Part shown: one piece after another, positions 34,701-44,200 of the stretch
Layout: the number at the start of each line of letters is the position of its first letter
How positions within the stretch are numbered: position 1 is the first letter of the stretch
DNA from: Pachyseris speciosa
Lineage: Eukaryota > Cnidaria > Anthozoa > Scleractinia > Pachyseridae
DNA: 64,000 nt
NCBI GenBank assembly: GCA_016490735.1
Contig: JAEMWC010000165.1
Span: forward strand, 1,102,501 to 1,166,500
Direction of reading: 5' to 3'
Translations under genes and position numbers: made by a program
Notes under the pieces: generated by a model
The model's input: only the letters and a program-made list of their open reading frames with translations
Database searches by the model: none
Told to the model about the DNA's origin: nothing

Positions 34701-36355
34701 CAACCACTTTGCAAGGTTTTCTCTTCTCCCTGGGTACGAAGGAGATCAGGGGAATGTGTTTTAGGTTAGGTTAGGGGCATATAGTTTAATGCTCTGCTAT
34801 TGTTATCAAATTTTGTTTCAACCCAGCCTTCCCCAGATACAATCGAAGCTGTGCCCAGCTTGTCACCACCTTTTCAGGGTTACTTTTTTTTTCGCTACTG
34901 CTTTAGTAGTGTTCGTAACTATGGCGATCATTTATATCTTCTTTCTTTAATCTGCAGTTCAGTATATGATCTTTAGGCCTGTCCCGATTGTGCTCGTACT
35001 AGTAAATGCTGGAAAGTTGCTCACTGAAATGCCAAAAAGTTGTTAGAAATGCCTTAAGTCGAAAACGTTGCTACCTCAATTTCAAGAGTTGCAACCAAAA
35101 TTGCTTAGTGATATCGTTTATAAAAAAAACGTTAATTAAAAGCTCTGGTTTTCGCCCCTCTCAATAATTGATTATAAACGGAACAAAGCATACGCCAATG
35201 GTTCATTTGAAACCTCGCTGAACGATATGAGGGAACTTGAATAAAATCAAATCTACCGATTATCCGTTATAGTGTCAGTAGACAAGGATCGCAATCGGCC
35301 TGCGAAACGTTGTGAAGTCACAGCCGGTTATTTGTTCAGTACGTTGATAAACATTCAGTAATTTTGAACATTTCTATCAAATTGTTAACTTTTTTGTGCT
35401 TGATACAGTATGTGCTGTAGACCTAAAATTTGCTCAAACGTTTCTCAGAAAGGCAAAACTTGCTTGAGGTTGCTAGAACTGCAAAACGTTGCTCGAGACG
35501 CCAAAAGTTGCCGAGCACAATTGGAACAGGGCTTATGATCTACATATATACTTTTAGGTGTGTTACATTCCTCTGAAAAGAACAAATGAAACCAAACGTG
35601 TTCCCCAATAAGGCAGATGTAACCGCGTGAACTCTTTTCTTTCTTCTGTTCAAGCTAGATTTCCTGCAAATTATTACTCAACGTGGCTTTTATATGTTTG
35701 TCAGGTCATCCGATTGGTGCCACAGGACTAGCTCAGTGTGCAGAGCTCAACTGGCAGGTAAGGCTTGGGGCGATACCAGGTTTTCACATTAATCTCGTGG
35801 GAGTACGATACTTCCCAGTTAGTAACATTTTTTACATCGTTATAGTGGCACTGCCCAAGGCTTTTGCTGTCATTTGTCAAGCTAGTGTCCAGGCTAAAAC
35901 GACTCGAAATCCCGTGAAGCCAGTTGCTGGACTGTGATATTCCGATCAGTCGTAGTGTTGATGGCAGACTATCCTAATAGGACAAAAATATTTTTAAGCA
36001 TTGTATAAAATAGTTTGACTTGGAGAGAAAAAATTTCTTGACAGTAACTAGTGTGGAATACAAAGACGGTTTGTTATGGTCATGTGATCAATGGAACAGT
36101 ATCGATATATACACACCTCCTGTATCGGTAAATTAAAATTTGGTGTTGATTCTCCGAACCGTGACTTGTGCCTTTCCCGGATCTCTTATTTATGCGTTTG
36201 CTTTGTTGTAGCTGAGAGGCGAGGCAGGCAAGAGACAGGTTGATGGGGCTTCAGTTGCTTTGCAGCATAACTTTGGTATTGGAGGAGCGGCTGTGGTTAC
36301 AATGTACAGAAAGTATAATCCACGTTCAAGACCACAACCCTATGCTAAGCTGTAG
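28285..36355 (+). CDS. SCP2: SCP2-type (SCPx) peroxisomal thiolase, 3' seven exons
   Basis: Exons in consistent phase with GT/AG borders: 28285-28433, 29001-29261, 29842-30030, 31208-31295, 33849-33914, 35705-35757, 36212-36355; together 315 codons plus stop. The first begins inside a glycine codon (GFEKM), so upstream exons with roughly the first 120 residues, including the acyl-carrying cysteine, are missing. Visible family hallmarks: [43 protein letters not shown] (catalytic HDCF), [20 protein letters not shown] (catalytic H and G-rich loop), LRGEAGKRQ and [10 protein letters not shown]. SCPx-type thiolases cleave 3-ketoacyl-CoAs of branched and bile-acid-like chains in peroxisomes. The protein ends in PYAKL, a PTS1-type signal, directly after the thiolase fold; the C-terminal sterol-carrier domain of vertebrate SCPx is absent, as in nematode DAF-22-type enzymes. 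Introns hold many mobile elements. Confidence 0.92.
28683..28759. repeat. (ATT)n microsatellite, intronic
   Basis: About 25 tandem ATT triplets in the first visible SCPx intron. Confidence 0.97.
29510..29669. mobile_element. Foldback MITE, about 160 bp, intronic
   Basis: TTTGTTTTCCCAATGTAGG with following TCATGTGATGTT at the left is mirrored by AACATCACATGACC and TACATTGGGAAAACAAA at the right: arms of about 31 bp around a 95-bp centre, in an SCPx intron. Confidence 0.75.
30284..30308 (+). repeat. Poly-G tract of 25, intronic
   Basis: An uninterrupted run of G, preceded by GGTGGTGTGTGTG. Such runs can form quadruplexes and are often mis-sized in assemblies. Confidence 0.95.
31358..32666. 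mobile_element. Tc1/mariner (Tigger-like) element, about 1.3 kb
   Basis: Ends CAGTCAACTCTCTC and GAGAGAGTTGACTG, flanked by TA. AAGCGACC-type subterminal repeats follow inside each end. No transposase frame survives. It carries a decayed palindromic MITE (31778-31857) and a TTAA-type MITE (32102-32526), so three insertions are nested in one SCPx intron. Confidence 0.8.
32102..32526. mobile_element. TTAA-type MITE, 425 bp
   Basis: Ends AGGGAACCTCCACTCTT and AAGAGTGGAGGTTCCCT, flanked by TTAA (32098-32101 and 32527-32530). The two halves are largely inverse copies, each with ATGGATATCATCATCGCC-like and AAATCCAAAATGG-like blocks. Confidence 0.9.
32832..33406 (-). mobile_element. Retrozyme-like element with hammerhead ribozyme, 575 bp
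   Basis: A 14-bp target duplication ATCATGTTAGTCAT lies at 32818-32831 and 33407-33420. Inside, minus-strand sequence repeats with a period of about 256 nt (GATACTTC at 32833 and again at 33089), so 33150 down to 32832 is about 1.25 head-to-tail monomers. From 33152 to 33406 the same monomer sequence lies on the plus strand, twice restarted inside the ribozyme (CCGAAACAGCTG at 33153 and CGAAACAGCTG at 33228). No protein is encoded. Small non-autonomous hammerhead retroelements (retrozymes), transcribed as tandem RNAs, self-cleaved and circularised, are known from plants and animals including cnidarians. The long target duplication indicates retrotransposition by another element's machinery. 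Confidence 0.82.
32939..33019 (-). ncRNA. Hammerhead ribozyme, complete core (minus strand)
   Basis: Read on the minus strand from 33019: stem I 5' side GAGCC, AGCATTAGC and GCCATG separated by small internal loops; core CTGATGA; stem II GGCC-TAACAA-GGCC; GAAA; stem III as the loopless self-complementary ACAGCTGT; cleavage base C after TGT (between 32962 and 32961); stem I 3' side CATGGC, GCTAATGCT and GGCTC. All invariant hammerhead nucleotides are present. The internal loops of stem I facing the stem II loop are where natural hammerheads make activating tertiary contacts. Stem III with no loop would favour cleavage in dimeric or tandem RNA. Confidence 0.9.
33666..33743. mobile_element. Short palindromic MITE, 78 bp
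   Basis: GTAGCCAGTGAGCAAGCTCT and its imperfect inverse form the ends, flanked by ATCACAG (33659-33665 and 33744-33750). A 7-8 bp duplication suggests hAT. It lies just upstream of the SCPx exon at 33849. Confidence 0.8.
34308..34632. mobile_element. Palindromic MITE rich in GACGGATGATCCGTC
   Basis: Ends GGCCCGATTTATACTGGAGA and inverse, with AAT on each side (34305-34307 and 34633-34635). The self-complementary motif GACGGATGATCCGTCT recurs through both arms and is tandem four times near 34550-34615. Confidence 0.82.
34870..34972 (+). mobile_element. SINE tail fragment
   Basis: CTACTGCTTTAGTAGTGTTC followed by TCTTTCTTTAATCTGCAGTTC matches the tail of the SINE at 27805-28130; the tRNA head is missing. 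Confidence 0.6.
34973..35533. mobile_element. hAT-type MITE, about 560 bp
   Basis: AGGCCTGTCCCGATTGTGCT is mirrored by AGCACAATTGGAACAGGGCT. TATGATCT flanks both sides (34965-34972 and 35534-35541), an 8-bp duplication. Interior AAGTTGCTNGAA-like words repeat in both arms. It lies in the last-but-one SCPx intron region visible before 35705. Confidence 0.8.
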
Positions 36356-36459
36356 GAATGTACGAACATTGACTGTGGGCAAACCAGGGGAAAACATCTT
36401 AACAATTACAGCAAATTCAATTATGGAGGGAGCCAATCACACGAGGAGCACATTGAGCA

Positions 36460-36690
36460 GCGCGGGAGACGCCAAGCGCGGGAAAACTTGCAATTTGTGT
36501 TAGTAGTGGCGACATGTCAACTGATGTCAAGCGCGGGAAAACCTGTAACCAATACCAAGGGGAAAACAAGGGAAGAAAAATTCTGACTGTTGTCACAACA
36601 GTCAGAATTGGCGCGAAAAGTGTAACGGGTCCAAGCGCGGGAAAATGCTGCACCGGTGCCAAAGGCGGGGAAACGTGCAGCCACAAAGCA
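36460..36690 (+). repeat. Degenerate repeat with GCGCGGGAAAA boxes, SCPx 3' region
   Basis: AAGCGCGGGAAAA (or a close variant) occurs near 36474, 36530 and 36632, with related GGCGCGAAAAG and GGCGGGGAAAC forms. These resemble E2F-type sites but are more likely a decayed repeat. A perfect 14-bp-arm hairpin (ATTCTGACTGTTGT) with a one-base loop lies at 36581-36609. Confidence 0.5.
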
Positions 36691-36735
36691 CTGCTTCTAC
36701 CAACTGGAATCACTAACTGACATTAACAGTCATAA

Positions 36736-37175
36736 AGCCCCGGCCAAACGCTCGCAACATTTCAACGCAACATCTTGCAACATTGTTGGGCACAACATAC
36801 TGGGCACAACATGTTGCACACGTTTGGCCACGCTGTTGCAATATGTTGCAACATGTTGGATGGTGTTGGCTCAAATTTGAAAACGGTCAAATTTTTCGTG
36901 CAACATTTTGGATGTTGCATGATGTTGTACTCGTTTGGCCACATTCACGCAACATTGTTGCACTAGGGCATGCGTGCTAGGTCGATTTGCTATACTCATT
37001 CAATATGGCGTTTACGTCCGAGCGTGCCAGGAACCTGGGGCACATAGACAACCCGTAAAATGTTGGGTTGAAATGTTGCGCGCGTTTGGCCAGCCCCTTC
37101 ACAACATCGTCACAACATGATGCAACAATGTTGGAAAATGTTGCGTTGAAATGTTGCGAACGTTTGGCCGGGGCT
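36736..37175. mobile_element. PIF/Harbinger-type MITE, 440 bp, GCAACATGTTGC words
   Basis: Ends AGCCCCGGCCAAACGCTCGC and inverse, flanked by TAA (36733-36735 and 37176-37178). The interior repeats ATGTTGCAACAT-like palindromes. It probably lies in the thiolase 3' UTR, because the next good polyadenylation signal is beyond it. Confidence 0.88.
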
Positions 37176-37246
37176 TAAGAATTGTACAATCTGTATTTTT
37201 CTTACGTGATGTGACACAACTCGACTTTCGCTTTTCACAGTTTGTT

Positions 37247-37252
37247 AATAAA
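37247..37252 (+). terminator. Candidate polyadenylation signal for the thiolase gene
   Basis: AATAAA about 0.9 kb after the thiolase stop codon, followed by TGTGTATGTTTGTGG, a GT-rich downstream element. It is the first good hexamer I noticed after the gene. Confidence 0.4.
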
Positions 37253-38165
37253 TGTGTATGTTTGTGGCACAATACCCGTGTATCTAGCATCCCGTTTGCT
37301 CCTTGTGGTTAAAGGTCCAATCGCCAAGAAGCGCCAACAAAAACAGCTTTATTTATCCCTTATTTTTTTTTAAATTACACAAAGTCACAAGTAGCATTAT
37401 TAAGATAATTAAATAAGGGTAACTGACAACCTGAAATAACCTGGGATAGTTAAAAATACCAGGTTGCCAGGTTTTCCCGCACGCTTATTCCTGTACGCGT
37501 TATTGATAAGAAGATCATTGGCTTCTGGAGAAAAGCAAGGGAATTGATTTTTTTTATTTTTCAAAATACAAATGATTTACTACATACACAAATCGAGCGA
37601 GCCAATTGATGGATTTCAGTCCTTTACATGCGCATGTTGTACTAAATGTTCGGTGTATCAGTCTTAAAGTTCTAGTTTTAATCAGTGGTAGGACCTATTT
37701 CGAAGATTTTCAGATGCTGAAGTCAAATTTAACAAAATCCTTATTTAACAAGGGTAAAACACATTACAGTCGTAGACTGGCAAACCTGTGGCCCTCCCTA
37801 AATTATCTGATATAACGCAAATTACACTAGTCCATTCTTAGTTGTTAAAAATACAAGTAAAAATGACGAGAAAAATAATAAAATACAATAGTAACATTAC
37901 CACCGTTCCTTGCTTTAGAATGTCCAGCACCCAGCGCACGGTTCGCTGTTTAGTTTTTGGGAAGGGAATTCTGGAAAACAAGGACAATCGATAATGGTTT
38001 GACCACCGATCGAGCTACATGGTTCGTTTAAATTTTGGGTGGTTAGCCTGCGAATAGATTTACTGCATTCTGGCCTGCGCGGAGGTAGCCCGTCTCTCTC
38101 TTTCACCACCCTCTCCCCCGTCCTCCATTTTTTGCTCTCCTCCCAATTTTCGCGCGGGCAGAATG

Positions 38166-38334
38166 CAGACTCGTACCCAGTGGCTATTTACGTGTTTTGT
38201 AGAGAGATAAGACTGTATACAACGATTGATTGAGGCGCGCGGGGTGTCTTGGGAAGCTCCGCGCGCCTCAATCCATCCTCGTATCCAATCGTCTCTCCCC
38301 AGAAAACACGTAAATAGCCACTGGGTACGAGTCT
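38166..38334. mobile_element. Palindromic MITE, 169 bp, 10-bp target duplication
   Basis: AGACTCGTACCCAGTGGCTA at the left is mirrored at the right, and GGGCAGAATG lies on both sides (38156-38165 and 38335-38344). GAGGCGCGCGG hairpins occupy the centre. A 9-10 bp duplication suggests a Mutator-like transposase. Confidence 0.85.
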
Positions 38335-38344
38335 GGGCAGAATG

Positions 38345-40400
38345 TGGAAAACTTGGTTCGAACGGGAACACTTGCTACGCTGGCTACTGGGTGTTTGGAT
38401 AGACATAAACTTGGATGGAGATTTAAAAAAAAAATTACGAAATTAATACTCGCTAGAAATAGACCGCGCCAGATACGCTTCTGACCGCGCCAAAATTAAA
38501 ACCTGCTTATGTTAATAAATCAAAGGCTCCTGTGAGCTAGCTCATGGATGCATCTTGCTACACTAATTGCGACCTGCATTTGATAAGTGATGTAACCTCT
38601 TTCCCAGAGTCTATCAAACTTTAATATTAATGTGACGGATGTATTATGTTACAGCATTGTAACTGTTTTTTACCACAATACTGAACTACTTTAAAAAAAT
38701 AATTTTTATTACTGATCGTTTAGTTAAGCCAAAGGATATAGACTTTCTGAACAAGATCGGTGTTTTGGCGCCTAGATTTCAGAATACCACGGCCATTTCA
38801 TTTACATACCATTGAAGCTATTTCAGACATTTCAGAAATTTGCGATCTCGTCTTCGATAAGAATCTAATACGTGCCTGTCTCAGCAGTAAAATCGATCAT
38901 ATTTTTTCTCCCAAAACAAATGTGTTGCATGTCTAAATACGGGGTCTTTTTGGTAGAAAAGTTCTGCTGGTTACTTTGTTTATGTTTGATTCACGGTAAC
39001 GATTGCGACGTGAACGTATGTTGCGTCAAACATAAGATCTGATCTAAGCTAGCTTTAATCTGATATGCAACAACACGCAGTACTCATCACGCGATCTGCG
39101 CGATGGGGGATTCAATTCATTGCTGAATGTTCCAATCCTTTGCTCAAACGAATTAGTTGCTTTTGGTCCTTGTCTAAAGCTCCTGAGGAGAGGGAATGTC
39201 TTATTTCCTTGCTTTCGGTCGCAGGAAATTTATTTCCAAACACTCGGCGGCCACGCATGTCTAGTTGCTAGTATGCTTTTGGCGTTGTTTTCTTTCTGTT
39301 CTCTTGTCTTGAACTCCAACCGTGCCCTGCAGTGCTAGTGATATCGAAAAAACTTGCTTTGATCATTAAGACATTCATTCCTCCCTGCTTCTTCCTCTGA
39401 GTGACAAGAAAATTCGTCGATAGGAACAGCAATTTCATCATCGCTTTTAAGATATCAGCGTGCAAATTTCGTCGGTTTCCATCTTCAGTTCTTGCAGCTT
39501 GTGTAATTAATCGTATTAGCTTTCCACTTTCCAACTCCACAAAAGTGTATTCAAGAGGATAGGACGAAAAATCATCCTCTTTTCAATCTTCACATGCTCT
39601 GATCGACGCCATTCATACTCACTTCATGATACATACAGTCGAGCAAGAATCTACGCATTTCTACTACCCCCTTGAAACTTGCAAACCTTGAGAAAAGAGG
39701 ACTCCGGGGACAAATACAATACTTACCAGGGGAGGGACAGAAGAAATGTTCCATCCAAGTTAAATGAATAAATTAACCAGAATCGAGTGAGTGAGTGAGT
39801 GAGTGAGTGAGTAAGTGAGTGAGTGAGTGAGTACGGCGAAAATTAGCATGAATAAGGTAGATGTATATCTGTCGCCAGTCTTGCCACACCGTTGCTCGGA
39901 AATTTCGAAAAACTTTGGAGTTTTTCCGAGCGAGCGTTTTCATCCTCGTGGGAGTAATGTTCGTCTCGCTTCATCCGGGAAATTAAAGTCTCAAGGGAGG
40001 GGAGGGAGGGGGGGGGGGTATCTTTTGTATCCCAAGAACCTTTAAATCTTTGCCAAGAATGGGACTAAGCAAAGAAACAAAGAAACTAAAACAAGCTGAA
40101 AATTGGTCAGTCTGAGTATCGGGACTTCCTTAGGGTCGAAAGAGGAGGGGATGGCCTGGGTGGGGGCCGGGGGGAAGGGGATGCCAGACTTACCCTCGTT
40201 TCATCCTGTCCTTCAACCTTCCCCCCTCTCCATCTCTGCACCACTGAAGCGTGCTAGGACAGTGTTGCTCTCTATTTACGTGAAACGTAAGAAGGCATCT
40301 TTTTCGCACGCACGTAAGTGGTCGAGAGGCAAATTTTACCTGTGCAGCAATAATTGGATTCTTACCTGTCATCTGAGTTTTTAACTCGCTACGGTTTGAA
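38345..40400. other. Intergenic, no gene recognised
   Basis: Between thiolase and seipin I see no conserved frame. It contains a GAGT microsatellite at about 39787-39832 and a G-rich run near 39993-40018. Confidence 0.6.
39787..39832. repeat. (GTGA)n microsatellite
   Basis: About 11 tandem GAGT tetramers with one GTAA interruption. Confidence 0.95.
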
Positions 40401-40405
40401 TTTAA

Positions 40406-40786
40406 AGGGGCAGTGTCACGCTATTGTACTATCATTTTACAAAGCTTAAAACTGCCAATGCATCAGTGGAAACCTTAAAATAATGGTCTTGTTTTGTTGC
40501 TAAAGACTGTAGTATTGCATTGATACAATAAACTCCTGTATTTCATCAAAGATGACGAGGATGGAAATGGATTGAAATTTGAAAAACTTGCCAGTTTTTT
40601 CAAAATTTCAAGCTATACATTGAAAACTCACCAAAAAAGTATTATGGTTAGCTCTCCCTGCTAAAATTTCATTGGAATTCATCTTGCTGATTCTGTAGGG
40701 GCAATGTTTGCACGATAACAGGTAAAAGGCAGTAATTTTGGCAGAACTGAACCAAAAACAGCAAAAATCCCGGTGACAGTGCTCCT
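40406..40786. mobile_element. TTAA-type MITE, 381 bp, upstream of seipin
   Basis: Ends AGGGGCAGTGTCACG and CGGTGACAGTGCTCCT, flanked by TTAA (40402-40405 and 40787-40790). The arms continue with TTGAAAA / TTTTCAA words around the middle. It lies 440 bp from the seipin start. Confidence 0.85.
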
Positions 40787-41229
40787 TTAAGTGGAATACG
40801 GACTTGGTATAGAGCATACGTGGACTAGGTACAAAGGGTGGATTACCTGTATGGGAGTAAGGATAAACTGAAATGATTATGGCACGTGTTGGAAGTCCAT
40901 GCATGGAAGTCCGTAGTCCGTGATCGGTAGTCCGCTGTCCAAATTTTACACTGACCTCAGCTGATGGAAGAGATACACTGTATCGTGGAAGGGGGTTGAA
41001 CTGGAGGTGAAAGCCACTCGAAAACCTTGAAACCAACTGTCTGACTCGATTTCTTAGTTTTTGTATTACTCGCTCTCAGTAAAGTCTCATTCAGAGGAGA
41101 GACTGGGTATGACAAATGCGCACAAAGATAAGGAAAACAAACATGGCGGAAGGGAGTGATCACTTCGTTCTGGATAATACTTAGCGAATTGAGCGTCTTA
41201 AATCACTCATCTCCCAATCCTAGGTCGTT

Positions 41230-44200
41230 ATGGGGAGCTGGAGGATCGTTCGATTTGTCCGGACTGCGGCACTAGCTGCTAGCCGCCTTGCTGGTGCTAC
41301 TGTAGTTCGGTTTTTGTTTTGGTGTTGTACTGTGTTTGTCATTATCTGGATCGCTGTTTTAATGTATATGAGCTTTTACTATGCTTATATGCCAACCGTG
41401 AGCCATGTGAGACCCGTCTTTCTTCTGTTCAAGTAAGTTTCACACCATTTCTTTCCGAATGTTAGCTTTGGGTGTGTTCTTCATTGATATCATAATATGC
41501 AAATCTTCCAAAGTCCATTTGTTTGGTTTTTTCAAGATCATTTTGAATTGTTCACAGTGTACGTTTTTTTACAGTTCACAGTGCGAGAATTCTCGCGAAA
41601 AGACGTTGTGCTCTTTTCCAGAAGCTAACTTGTCCTTGAGCACTGGTGAACGTGTAAGTATTATTTCAAAATTTCTAATTTCTTTCTTATTTTAGCGAAG
41701 TATCTTCTCGATTTCCTTGCGTGACGTTCTTTCTTGAATGTTAATCCTTGAACACTTTTTCAAAGGTCATGCAAAAACTCAAACTGCTTCTACATGTAAC
41801 AAAGTAGTTAATGCACTTGATCCCAGGAACTGTTCTGAGAGATACCCCTAAACTAATTTAAGCAGATGACGAGACATCTTAGGCGTTTGGCCTTTGGCCG
41901 ATTAACCCACCTGGAGCCCGTTTCTCGAAAGTCCCGAAAACTTTTCGGGCCCGAAAAGCAATTTGTAAAACTGCAACTCCGTTTATCCTAAAAGCTGGTA
42001 ATTTAGTATGTTTTCAAGGTGAGAAAGAGCAGCATTATTGCAAGATTTGATATCTAAAGAGGTCTTCGTTTTAAAGATACAGTGGGAATCATGGTGCCCG
42101 AAATAGGTCCGAAAAGTTTCGGGGCTTTCGAGAAACGCACGCCTGATTAACCTACATGTTACGGATGAAGGTGCTGCCAGTGTGTATATGTTATAGCGAT
42201 ATTAAGCTTAGTCCTTTCTCAGAAACACCTTTGTAGAATTTAAGACCCCAATTTCCATGTACTGGTTGATTTGATAATAGAGGTTTGCTGTGTTCATCAA
42301 AGCTCTGCAAGACTTGCAAAAACTGTTGACTTCAGTGGCCTTTGGCATTAGCTGTTTCTGCATTTGACATGGATGGGAAAAATTATTTTTGGAAAGATTT
42401 TTGCACAACCATAAGTTATGTATTGCTTGTACATGCAGTACTGTTATGCTTTTGTACATCATGCTAGCATTTTTGGAACATTTTAGTGGGACAAATGCTA
42501 TGAGTATTATTCAAGCATTTTAGTGGCATAAGTTTTCCCAGAAAAAATGTTTTCAGAGAAATAAAAAAACGAAAATAATTTCTTACGAGAAAATGAAGAC
42601 GACTTACAGTAAACTTGAAATTCATGTGATCATGAGAAAACCAAAGTAATTATAGTTGCTATAATTGACCTAACTCTGCTGTCCAGAACATTATACAGGA
42701 GAACATTGATTGTATTCTCAAAACTGTAGTTGTTTTTGTTTTAAATCATACAGAAACACAGCTCTTTGCATTAATATTATTGTTCTGCGATTCAGCAAAT
42801 GTTTTGCTTTAATAGTAGCCTCAGTGATTGTTTACAATCATACAAAACCTTAATAGCATTTATAAGTTTTTGCGATCAGTTGATTCTTTTAATACATGTA
42901 GATACTGATGAGAGGGCAGCGATACAGAGTTTTTCTGGATCTTGAGATGCCTCATTCTCCTGTGAACAAGAGGCTAGGTTAGTGTGAATGACTGTTCTTG
43001 TGTTAATTTAATTTCATTTTAGTTTACACAGCCTCTAAAGGATGGAGAACAAATAGTTCCAACCAAGTTTTTAGATGACTGTTAACCCATTGACTACCGG
43101 CTGTTTTTACATTTTCGGAGTGATTTTCCACCTATAAACGATGAATAGCAATTTGTGACTCTTTATTTGAACTACCAGGGAAAAGTGGTGCTGTCCTAAG
43201 CCACTGGAGGCTCAAGGTTTCTGAAAACGTCATTTTGACGTAGCTATTTTTTATCCGTGAAGTGACAACAATGGCCCAAGTTCGGTTTGCTTGTGATTTC
43301 TGCTAAATTTACAGCCATTTTTCATCTTTAGCGGCTGCCTGATGAGCATCATTAAGCGTGACGGTAGCTAAGAGTCCACTTTCTCAAAGAATCGAGCAAG
43401 GTGATGTACTTTGTTGTTGAATTTGGCTTGTTACTCGACGAACTGGGAATTTGGCCGGCCGAACACTTAGTACCTTTGGGACTCGACTATTGATGAATTT
43501 CTCGACCTACCGCCACACATTTTGGAATTTCTGAGTACTGAAGATGACCACAAGCAGGAATTTTTGGCAGTAGGTCGGAGTGGCTGTAGACTTAGTTTAT
43601 ATGTGAAAGAATTGGGGGAAGGAACGGGCGCTGTCAAAAATTCTCGTTAGTTCCCAGCATGCAATGCGCTAACACCGATTTCTGCAGCCCACTCTTCATG
43701 TCCCGTTTATTAAATATGTCCTGGTTGTTGTGCCATACGAAACAAAATCAGAATAATAATAAATAAGAATTAGAGATATTTTCCCTCTCCTGTTGCTTAT
43801 TTATCGAGAACTTGAAATGGAACTAAATAAGATACTCTGTTCGACGTTTGCTGCTGGATAAGAGTGAAACAAAAACGGCAAAAAACAAAAGCGAGGCACT
43901 GGCAAGCCAGACTTTTAAACTGCGCTGTTAAAGCGATTTACAAACAGGCAAAAAATGCAAAATGATCAGTTTGGCGTGATAGGCGCGATTGGCAAAATGT
44001 GCAGGAGGCGTGATATGCGCGATTGGCAAAACCACGAAGGCAAAAAGGACAAAAACAACTCGACGACTGAAACATAGGGGCGATAAGATGACATTTGTAG
44101 TTAAGAAAACTGGTATCTCACTCTAGTTTTTTAGTGATATTTTCTTCCAGGGAAATCGAAAATAGGATTAACTTATACCACTTTAAAGCGAATTTTATGT

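Noticed and set aside
37099..37290. Small frames across the ATGTTGC-rich element
   Set aside because: They fall in or across a MITE with inverted arms and have no protein features.
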